DNA of 7,658 nucleotides from Anaerolineales bacterium (GTDB lineage Bacteria > Chloroflexota > Anaerolineae > Anaerolineales > E44-bin32), in the NCBI GenBank assembly GCA_030668545.1, contig DAOUTT010000093.1, positions 1-7,658 on the forward strand. Direction: 5' to 3'. The notes beneath the pieces are model-generated. The model did no database searches. It was not told where the DNA came from and saw only the letters and a program-made list of their open reading frames with translations. A program made the translations under genes and the position numbers. This document shows, piece after piece, positions 1 to 5,116 of the stretch (its first letter is position 1; each line of letters opens with the position of its first letter).

Positions 1-124
1 AGAGGGTGGCGCTTCCCAGCGTGTACGACCAATTTACCTTGGGGACTTTGCGCAGGAAGATCGTTTCCCAAACCGATCGCCAACCCAATCGCTCGTCAAG
101 CCACTCACCGATCTGTGCTACCAT
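1..124 (-). CDS. qcrB: Cytochrome b of a Rieske/cytochrome bc complex, N-terminal 41 residues (runs off the window)
   Basis: Only the start is present: ATG at 124-122 followed by 40 codons to the window edge. The peptide contains W-L-D-E-R-L-G-W near residues 8-15 and N-W-S-Y-T-L-G-S at 31-38. This is the characteristic amphipathic N-terminus of cytochrome b/b6, just before the first membrane helix and its heme-binding histidines, which lie outside the window. In this family the protein binds two b hemes and oxidises quinol together with the Rieske protein. The Rieske gene ends only one base upstream (TGAGATG), and a GGAGG lies 5 bases before the start, so the two are probably translationally coupled. 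The identification rests on a short peptide plus its partner gene. Whether it is a short b6 type or a long b type, or fused to another domain, cannot be seen here. Confidence 0.85.
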   Translation of the reverse strand, partial: MVAQIGEWLDERLGWRSVWETIFLRKVPKVNWSYTLGSATL

Positions 125-125
125 C

Positions 126-605
126 TCATCCTCCCAATATATAGAGTTGATCGTCTTCGACCTTCACTTCGAACCGATCCAACGAGCGTGGAACGGGACC
201 AGCGACTACGCCTCCCGCCTTGTCGAAGACACCGTTATGACAGGGGCAGAAGAACTGGTCTTGGTCCTTGATCCACCGAACCCGGCATCCAAGATGTGTG
301 CAAATATTGGACATCGCAACGAAATCTCTTCCGTTCTCTGTCAGTACATAGACTGAAATTTCTTCCTCATTCACGATCCAACCGGTTTGCCGTTCGATTT
401 TGGCTTTAAAGAGGGTTGGTATTCCCAACTCAACTTTGGATATTGAACCGAGGCGGATCCAAGCAGAGGCTTCCTCTTCTCGTAGTGCGGGACTGATGAT
501 GTATGCAACTGCAGGTATTCCCATCCCAGCACCGATCAATATCCCTATCGCCCATGTGGCGATGCTCATAAAATCTCGTCGATTGAGCTGTTGTTTATCG
601 TCCAT
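126..605 (-). CDS. qcrA: Rieske [2Fe-2S] iron-sulfur protein, Tat-anchored, bc-complex type
   Basis: This 159-residue protein carries both Rieske motifs. C-T-H-L-G-C spans residues 102-107, giving cluster ligands C102 and H104 and disulfide cysteine C107. C-P-C-H spans 120-123, giving ligands C120 and H123 and disulfide cysteine C122. The second motif continues as N-G-V-F-D, close to the usual G-S-x-F-D, and a G-P-V-P-R stretch (136-140) follows as in quinol-oxidising Rieske proteins. The N-terminus has a twin-arginine motif R9-R10-D-F-M and one hydrophobic segment (about 15-38), expected to be a Tat-dependent membrane anchor. The length fits small bacterial bc-complex Rieske subunits. It starts 17 bases after the upstream multiheme gene stops and is followed after one base by cytochrome b. 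No strong Shine-Dalgarno is visible; the purine-rich stretch before the ATG is weak. The expected role is one-electron transfer from quinol to a cytochrome c. The usual next acceptor, cytochrome c1, is not seen, so the upstream multiheme protein may take that part. Confidence 0.93.
   Translation of the reverse strand: MDDKQQLNRRDFMSIATWAIGILIGAGMGIPAVAYIISPALREEEASAWIRLGSISKVELGIPTLFKAKIERQTGWIVNEEEISVYVLTENGRDFVAMSNICTHLGCRVRWIKDQDQFFCPCHNGVFDKAGGVVAGPVPRSLDRFEVKVEDDQLYILGG
130..134 (-). promoter_or_regulatory. Ribosome binding site of the cytochrome b gene
   Basis: GGAGG on the minus strand sits 5 bases before the ATG at 124. It lies inside the last codons of the Rieske gene, which supports coupled translation and fixes the start of cytochrome b despite a competing ATG four bases earlier that runs into a stop after three codons. 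Confidence 0.7.
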
Positions 606-622
606 TATCTTTCTCGCTCTCG

Positions 623-2314
623 TTAGTCCTCAGGAGCTCCTGCGTTTATCCACTCAATAACCAGTGCCAAATCCTCCGGAGAGAACTGCGAGAAGTGCGG
701 CAGGTCTCCAGTTTGCCGTTGTATGATCAGACTGGAGTTGGCATCGCCTGGTGTAACGGCGGGACCACTGACACCGCCCATGATGGCGGCTGCATATTCA
801 ACAAGATTTAAACTCTGGATGCCGCCTTCTCCATGACATGAACCGCATTCCAATTCAAACAACGGACCAATCGTGGCACTATAAGTTAAAGGTCCGGTCT
901 CTGTAGGGATTATTCCCACTGGTGGCAGCTGTGCCCGGAGTATTTCTCTAAGAGCGGGTGCGTCGAATCCTGCATACTCCCAAACATTTCCATGGCAAGC
1001 GCTGTTTGAGCAGAACGAGGAGTCGTCTGTACCGCCCGGATTGTCGACGGTATGGCAATTGGAGCAGGAGGTGTCGAATACATCTCGGTGAAGCGTTATC
1101 CAATTGGGACTGAGATGGCTCTCGGGTTCTGGTCCTCGGCTGATTTCAATCGTGGTAACGAAATCAGAGGGCCTGGCAACAACGGGAATGGAATGACAGA
1201 CATTGCACTCGAGACGAATGGCTTGGTTCTGATCGTTCAAGTGTTCTCCGTCGTGGCAGCGGAAGCATCCCGGGCTATCCTGGTGTCCAATGTTGTCTTG
1301 GTGGGAATCCCAATCCGATTTCTGCTCAGGGTAAACCGATGTGACGTAGTAGTCGAGGAGAGCGTCGATCGCAGTTGTTACAAGCTCGTTATTAATGGCG
1401 TAATATTCGGCGTAATTCTTTTGGTAATACGCTAACAACCTTTCAATACCGTCCAAGCCGGCGGATTTGGATCCGTAGGGTGTGTGTAGAACTTCAAGGC
1501 TCTTTCGCCGGATTTCAGGTATGAGCGGGGAGATGACGCCGCGAGCGAGCATTTCGTCCACCGCATCTTCGGGTCTTGGAACCAAATGTGTGATCCGGTT
1601 ATGGCAAGTGATGCAGTCCATCTCTTGCAGAGATTCCGCATCGATTCCTTCGGCACCAATAGAAAAACCCAGTTCGACGAAGTCGATTTGGGAGCCATCA
1701 TCTTCAATAACCCGGACGAAAGGAATCTCTTGCTCGGCATCATCGATTGGCAGGTAATATACTTTGTTCTCGATGTGCCAGTGAATGCCTCGACCGAGGC
1801 CTTCGCGCTGAGTTCCACCGCCGGTCTTCATGGTAAGAAAGATGCTCGAGGGTGTGTTGGATTGATCGCTGGCGAAAGTCCGTATCTCGCGTAAGCTGTC
1901 ATCCGAGAACTTCTCCGGGAAATGACATTGCTCACAGGTGTCCCGCGCAGGTCTTAGATCGTCGGCTTGGATGGGAAATTCATATTGCTTAAAGGCAAGG
2001 GATATGATGTGTTTGATATCCCCCGCCTTCCGAGTGATTCGCGTAGCGATGAAGTCACGACCGATATGGCATTCTACGCAATCAACCCGGGCATGTGGCG
2101 AGGCCTGGTAAGACGTGTATTCCGGTGGCATTGTGTGACAGGCGGTGCCGCAGAACTCAGGTGAATTTGTGTATTCCCAGGTGTAGACTCCTGAGATAAG
2201 CACAACCAGGCTTAAGAAGCCCAGGAAGATATAGGGTAAAAGGCGCACGATGCGGCGGCTTCCAGGTGGCGGGAAGAAGAATCCTTGCAGCCATGTTCGA
2301 ATCCGTCGCATCAT
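623..2314 (-). CDS. NapC/NirT-like membrane multiheme cytochrome c with nine heme motifs and a C-terminal monoheme domain
   Basis: This 563-residue protein has one N-terminal membrane segment (about 25-46), then heme motifs at 55-60 (C-G-T-A-C-H, a CX3CH), 79-83, 127-131, 234-238, 350-354, 370-374, 417-421, 435-441 (C-S-N-S-A-C-H, a CX4CH) and 490-494. The first two motifs after the membrane helix, with H-T-M directly after the first cysteine pair, match the quinol-oxidising head of NapC/NrfH-type proteins. Those proteins pass electrons from menaquinol to periplasmic partners. Residues about 480-563 form a separate small cytochrome domain (CxxCHG, then G-G-V-S-G and P-G-D, ending in W-I-N-A-G-A-P). 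It resembles the PSCyt1-type cytochrome domain and is paralogous to the tail of the upstream gene. The ATG at 2314 is chosen because AAGGAG lies 9 bases before it; a second ATG follows at once. The gene starts 34 bases after the cytochrome b561-like gene and ends 17 before the Rieske gene. A role as the cytochrome c1 substitute is an inference. Confidence 0.88.
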   Translation of the reverse strand: MMRRIRTWLQGFFFPPPGSRRIVRLLPYIFLGFLSLVVLISGVYTWEYTNSPEFCGTACHTMPPEYTSYQASPHARVDCVECHIGRDFIATRITRKAGDIKHIISLAFKQYEFPIQADDLRPARDTCEQCHFPEKFSDDSLREIRTFASDQSNTPSSIFLTMKTGGGTQREGLGRGIHWHIENKVYYLPIDDAEQEIPFVRVIEDDGSQIDFVELGFSIGAEGIDAESLQEMDCITCHNRITHLVPRPEDAVDEMLARGVISPLIPEIRRKSLEVLHTPYGSKSAGLDGIERLLAYYQKNYAEYYAINNELVTTAIDALLDYYVTSVYPEQKSDWDSHQDNIGHQDSPGCFRCHDGEHLNDQNQAIRLECNVCHSIPVVARPSDFVTTIEISRGPEPESHLSPNWITLHRDVFDTSCSNCHTVDNPGGTDDSSFCSNSACHGNVWEYAGFDAPALREILRAQLPPVGIIPTETGPLTYSATIGPLFELECGSCHGEGGIQSLNLVEYAAAIMGGVSGPAVTPGDANSSLIIQRQTGDLPHFSQFSPEDLALVIEWINAGAPED

Positions 2315-2323
2315 GATATTTGT

Positions 2324-2329
2324 CTCCTT
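2324..2329 (-). promoter_or_regulatory. Ribosome binding site of the NapC/NirT-like gene
   Basis: AAGGAG on the minus strand, 9 bases before the first of two adjacent ATG codons (2314 and 2311). The spacing favours the first ATG. Which one is used changes the protein by only one residue. Confidence 0.6.
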
Positions 2330-2348
2330 CGGCGCTCAGTCCTGGGCA

Positions 2349-3503
2349 CTATTGCGGTGCGCCAATATCGATCCAGTCTCGGACACGAGCGATTTCTTCA
2401 ATGCTAAGCTGTCCGGGGTGGTCGCCGGTAGCTTGGCGGATGATAAGTAAGCTGTTTGCGGAGTCGCCGGGGATTATCAACAGGCCGCTCACGCCTCCCG
2501 TGAGGGCCGGCTGATAGTCGCTAAGATCAAGACCACCCAGTCCGGAGGGGTCCGAATGGCATAGAACGCATTTCTCCTGGAAAAGCGCGCCGATACCCGC
2601 ATCCCACGTGGCTCCGATTTCTTGTGGGAGCTTTGTTGGTAAGGCAGTCGGCAAGGGCGTCGGGGTTAGTGGGGCATAGATGGAAACTCGTTCCGCGGGT
2701 GGGAGTGTCGTGATGGAAGTCTCCTCTATAGTTACGAAGGCATAAACTCCCGCAAGCATAATAGCGGCTATAACAGCATAAATTGAGAAGTAAATCTTCC
2801 GGCGCTTACGAAGGATCTCCGGTGCGACGCGTTTTATTGCGCCCGCTTTTATATCGGCCAACTCGAGAGGGTGCTCCTCCAACATTTCCTGCTCATCGAG
2901 GTGCCCGCTGATCATGCTTGTGTTAAATCTTCGCAGGTGAACGTGATAGAAATGCCAGACGATGATCGCCAAAACGGCGAGTACCGCCTCGGCACCGTGC
3001 GCGGCTTTCGCCGCCGGGATGAATTGACCGGGCAGGAAGCGGGTGGTGGCGATGGGATTCCACATTGCGAAACCGGTGATCGCCATGACAACTGTACCCC
3101 AGACAACAGCCCAGTATTCGGCTTTTTCTTCGAAGGTGTAGCGACCCTGCTGGACCTTCTCTTTTACGAATCCGAGATTGTGAAGTAACGCTTTCCAGGC
3201 GACTCGAATGTCGTTCAATCCCGGTAGCATATTCATTGGTGAACGACGCACATATACCTTGTAGCCGACAACACCGATGTGGTAAATGGTCTCGAACATC
3301 ATCATTGTCGCAGCCAGGCGATGGATGACGCGCACCGTCTCGATCCCGCCAAGCAGTACAATAATTCCCTGTGCTATCCCGAGAGAAGCGAACCTCTGTA
3401 CCAGACCGGTCACAGCCAGTGTGGCGAAGGTGATGACGAAAAGCCAGTGTTCAGTGCGTTCAGGGATTGCGAAACGAAGGTATTTAGATCGTTCTTCACT
3501 CAT
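2349..3503 (-). CDS. Cytochrome b561/FdnI-like diheme b-type membrane protein with a C-terminal cytochrome c domain
   Basis: With the ATG at 3503 this is 384 residues. The first 260 form a membrane protein with hydrophobic segments near 19-36, 42-52, 60-80, 132-150, 168-190 and 236-257. Candidate b-heme histidines are H19 (E-H-W), H61 (H-R-L), H75 (Y-H-I-G), H169 (H-G-A-E) and H184, H187 or H189. This is the pattern of formate dehydrogenase gamma, hydrogenase b-type and thiosulfate reductase cytochrome b subunits, which exchange electrons with the quinone pool. A proline/threonine-rich linker (about 278-293) leads to a periplasmic monoheme domain with C-V-L-C-H at 312-316, G-G-V-S-G and P-G-D, ending G-A-P-Q. 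That domain is paralogous to the tail of the next gene. A longer ORF begins at 3545, but the ATG at 3503 is preferred. It overlaps the upstream stop by 8 bases (ATGAGTGA), a common coupling arrangement, and the first residues (S-E-E-R-S-K-Y-L-R-F) then fit the family's cytoplasmic start. No catalytic dehydrogenase gene accompanies it here. Confidence 0.85.
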   Translation of the reverse strand: MSEERSKYLRFAIPERTEHWLFVITFATLAVTGLVQRFASLGIAQGIIVLLGGIETVRVIHRLAATMMMFETIYHIGVVGYKVYVRRSPMNMLPGLNDIRVAWKALLHNLGFVKEKVQQGRYTFEEKAEYWAVVWGTVVMAITGFAMWNPIATTRFLPGQFIPAAKAAHGAEAVLAVLAIIVWHFYHVHLRRFNTSMISGHLDEQEMLEEHPLELADIKAGAIKRVAPEILRKRRKIYFSIYAVIAAIMLAGVYAFVTIEETSITTLPPAERVSIYAPLTPTPLPTALPTKLPQEIGATWDAGIGALFQEKCVLCHSDPSGLGGLDLSDYQPALTGGVSGLLIIPGDSANSLLIIRQATGDHPGQLSIEEIARVRDWIDIGAPQ

Positions 3504-4617
3504 CGCCCACACCCTCGCGCCTTTCAATGAGCCGGCGAATGCCATCGCTAGCGACGAATAAAACCATGCCGCCGATCACCCCCGGGATTATGATCTTATA
3601 GAAGAGGTCCACATAGAAGACGGCAGGATTGTGCTCCAAGCTGGGTTTATAGTGGCCTAACCACGCGCTGGGGAAATTCTCATCGGCGTCCGGATGACAC
3701 TTTTGGCATGTCGTCAACAGATTGGTTTTAATGACCCGACTCTCCGGGTCATCTACTTTGCGCATATCATGGACTCCGTGGCAATCGATGCAAACTGGCT
3801 TGTTGGTTTCCTGATCTGGTGCGGTCTCCTCAAAGAGAATCACGGTTGTGCCGTGAAAATCGGCAACATAGGTATCGAAGACATCGGTGCTCACTCCGTA
3901 GCGTTCCATCCGTTCTTCGTCTGCATGGCAGTCGGCGCAGATTTGGGGCGAGAAGAGGTGGAAAGAGCTCGATGTAGGACCTTCGACGTCGTGCACGCCG
4001 TGGCAATCGGTGCAGGTGGGGACATCTGGATTGCCTTCCCCGAGGAGAGTCGAACCGTGAACACTTTCCTTATATTCGTTATAAATCTGGGAGTGACAGC
4101 GCTCGCATGTATGGGGGATCCGGCTTCGGGGGATGTCAGGAGGCTGGGTGCTGTGAGGATTGTGACAGTCAGTGCATACGGCAGCCTCTAGATTTCCGCC
4201 GGCGAGTGATCTTTGATGCACGCTGTCGAGAGTCGCGTCGTACTTGTCCTGATGACAATCAGCACAAAGGGTATATTGATCGAGGGTGAACTCCCGTATC
4301 GAGCGAGCCGAGACAGGCTCATGAGGGAAGCCATCGAAGCCCGTGTGGCAATCGACACAAGCAATACCCTCTCTGCCGTGAGAGGATGTAATGTAGGATA
4401 CGCCGTCGACAGTCAGATAAAGAACCTGGTCTGGGGCAAGCTCCATTTGCATGCCGGGAACGTCATGGCAGGCCAGGCAGGCGTCGTTATCGAGGCCTTG
4501 CTGGCGAGGGGGGACTTCGCCGCCGTCAGCGGAAGCGCCACTCACCCCGAGAAGGGAGAGCGAGATCAGGCTGAGTGTCAGGATAACTGCGACTCGAATG
4601 ATCAGCCGACTTCTCAT
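3496..4617 (-). CDS. Membrane-anchored nonaheme cytochrome c
   Basis: From the ATG at 4617 this is 373 residues: a signal peptide (about 1-30, hydrophobic core V-I-L-T-L-S-L-I-S-L, likely cut after A-S-A), then nine CX2CH motifs. They begin at residues 47, 87, 118, 148, 171, 202, 227, 276 and 304. One C-terminal membrane helix follows (about 333-356, containing I-I-I-P-G-V-I-G-G) with a short charged cytoplasmic tail. Many extra histidines, including H-G-V-H-D after two hemes, offer second axial ligands and suggest bis-histidine, low-potential hemes. The protein resembles the cytochrome c3/doubled-CXXCH class and should act as a periplasmic electron wire held to the membrane. An ORF start 18 codons earlier is rejected because a strong GGAGG lies 7 bases before this ATG and the signal peptide then begins correctly. 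It is the first gene of the left operon and overlaps the cytochrome b561-like gene by 8 bases. Nine hemes plus a neighbouring FdnI-like protein resemble a split version of Geobacter CbcL; that comparison is inference. Confidence 0.9.
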   Translation of the reverse strand: MRSRLIIRVAVILTLSLISLSLLGVSGASADGGEVPPRQQGLDNDACLACHDVPGMQMELAPDQVLYLTVDGVSYITSSHGREGIACVDCHTGFDGFPHEPVSARSIREFTLDQYTLCADCHQDKYDATLDSVHQRSLAGGNLEAAVCTDCHNPHSTQPPDIPRSRIPHTCERCHSQIYNEYKESVHGSTLLGEGNPDVPTCTDCHGVHDVEGPTSSSFHLFSPQICADCHADEERMERYGVSTDVFDTYVADFHGTTVILFEETAPDQETNKPVCIDCHGVHDMRKVDDPESRVIKTNLLTTCQKCHPDADENFPSAWLGHYKPSLEHNPAVFYVDLFYKIIIPGVIGGMVLFVASDGIRRLIERREGVGDE

Positions 4618-4624
4618 GCATCCG

Positions 4625-4629
4625 CCTCC
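4625..4629 (-). promoter_or_regulatory. Ribosome binding site that fixes the nonaheme cytochrome start
   Basis: GGAGG (within GTGGAGG) on the minus strand, 7 bases before the ATG at 4617. It argues against the in-frame upstream ATG at 4671, which would place extra polar residues ahead of a clear signal peptide. Confidence 0.8.
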
Positions 4630-4756
4630 ACGATTTGCTGATGGATCAAAACTCCGAAAAAGCGTTATCATTCCGACCTCTTATACTCTCATCACGAGTC
4701 TGTTAAGAATTGAGGCGTAACCTGACCTCATCATCGTTTTCATCGGCCTTTACGCC

Positions 4757-4786
4757 GTTATACCCAGGGTGACATGCGGTAAACAA
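4757..4786 (-). promoter_or_regulatory. Candidate sigma-70-type promoter for the left operon
   Basis: On the minus strand TTGTTT (4786-4781) is followed after 18 bases by TATAAC (4762-4757), matching 3 of 6 and 5 of 6 consensus bases. Initiation would fall near 4750, giving a leader of about 130 bases. The weak upstream hexamer would fit an activator-dependent promoter. Other -10-like hexamers exist at 4812-4817 (TACAAT) and 4680-4685 (TATAAG), so the choice is tentative. Confidence 0.25.
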
Positions 4787-4801
4787 CCCACTCGAATGGG
4801 T
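4786..4801. promoter_or_regulatory. Near-palindrome, possible operator
   Basis: The 16-mer ACCCACTCGAATGGGT is self-complementary except for one mismatched pair (C4791 with A4796). It touches the upstream edge of the candidate promoter hexamer at 4781-4786. The symmetry fits a dimeric regulator, but no family is indicated. Confidence 0.25.
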
Positions 4802-4821
4802 AGTGCCGCCCATTGTATCGT

Positions 4822-4847
4822 AACTTTGTGCCGAATAACACAAAGTT
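4822..4847. promoter_or_regulatory. Perfect inverted repeat with CRP/FNR-type spacing
   Basis: AACTTTGTG (4822-4830) and CACAAAGTT (4839-4847) are exact reverse complements separated by 8 bases. The inner TGTG-N8-CACA equals the spacing of CRP-superfamily sites (TGTGA-N6-TCACA), although the A/T pair next to the core is not conserved. It lies about 85 bases upstream of the start predicted from TATAAC at 4757-4762 and directly upstream of TACAAT at 4812-4817. It could therefore activate the former or block the latter. A transcription regulator of this superfamily responding to oxygen, nitric oxide or redox state would suit a respiratory operon. The assignment is inference from sequence symmetry. 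Confidence 0.4.
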
Positions 4848-4864
4848 TGGGTAGATAGAGCGAC

Positions 4865-4895
4865 ATGTCATGCGAGGAGCGGGAAGAATGTCATG
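4865..4895. repeat. Direct repeat pair ATGTCATG, 23 bases apart
   Basis: ATGTCATG occurs at 4865-4872 and again at 4888-4895, start to start 23 bases, about two helical turns. It lies just upstream of the large palindrome. The first copy also overlaps the palindrome GACATGTC (4862-4869). This could be a tandem activator or response-regulator site, but an 8-mer pair in AT-balanced DNA may be chance. Confidence 0.2.
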
Positions 4896-5064
4896 TTGTA
4901 ATGTGGTCCAAGATACTCCTGATACGCTCTAAATATATACAGCCTACTTCATTCGTAGATGGCCATGAAGGTACTTGTGCGTGCCGGGGTGCTGCTTGTA
5001 GATCTTATGAGGTTTAATAATCTATTTTACGGGGATTGGTATGTTGGACATAAATTGGCGCGCA

Positions 5065-5091
5065 GGCGGGCCAGGGTGAACCTGGCCCGCC
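5065..5091 (-). terminator. Strong GC-rich hairpin after the tetraheme lipoprotein gene
   Basis: GGCGGGCCAGG (5065-5075) pairs perfectly with CCTGGCCCGCC (5081-5091), an 11-bp stem with a 5-base loop. It begins 25 bases after the stop codon at 5117. There is no T-tract on the minus-strand exit side, so it is not a textbook intrinsic terminator. It may stop transcription without a U-tract, work with Rho, or protect the mRNA 3' end. Its position marks the end of the right transcription unit. Confidence 0.55.
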
Positions 5092-5116
5092 AAAACATCA
5101 GAGAACGACTTCCATT

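Larger units (their letters stand above)
4618..5116. other. Gene-free control region between the two transcription units (499 bases)
   Basis: No convincing coding sequence is seen on either strand; short plus-strand frames here have no recognisable protein. Reading along the minus strand it contains: a GC-rich hairpin just after the lipoprotein cytochrome gene, AT-rich stretches (about 5015-5035 and 4930-4940), a pair of direct repeats, a perfect 9-bp-arm palindrome, a second near-palindrome, promoter-like hexamers, and the ribosome binding site of the nonaheme gene. A further inverted pair, GGCGTAA at 4713-4719 with TTACGCC at 4750-4756, lies in what would be the leader RNA. The length and density of symmetrical sites suggest regulated initiation of the left operon. 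Confidence 0.7.

Noticed and set aside
1432..1818. Minus-strand open frame of 128 residues within the NapC-like gene
   Set aside because: It is an alternative frame of the real gene, with low-complexity Ser/Lys-rich content and no motif.
3504..3545. Upstream start for the FdnI-like protein (14 more residues)
   Set aside because: It would overlap the upstream gene by 50 bases. The ATG at 3503, overlapping the stop by 8 bases, gives the expected N-terminus.
3694..4191. Plus-strand open frame of 165 residues opposite the nonaheme cytochrome gene
   Set aside because: It mirrors a convincing minus-strand gene with nine heme motifs, has no recognisable domain and no ribosome binding site of note.
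4213..4641. Plus-strand open frame of 142 residues
   Set aside because: It lies wholly opposite the start of the nonaheme gene and its signal peptide; the composition is that of a shadow frame.
4618..4671. Upstream start for the nonaheme cytochrome (18 more residues)
   Set aside because: The strong GGAGG is placed for the ATG at 4617, and the extra residues would spoil the signal peptide.
4680..4685. TATAAG as a promoter -10 close to the nonaheme gene
   Set aside because: The best upstream hexamer at proper spacing matches only about half of the -35 consensus. It cannot be excluded but is not supported enough to list.
4812..4817. TACAAT as the main -10 element of the left operon
   Set aside because: No acceptable -35 hexamer lies 16-18 bases upstream, and the large palindrome would sit between the two elements. 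Kept only as an alternative.
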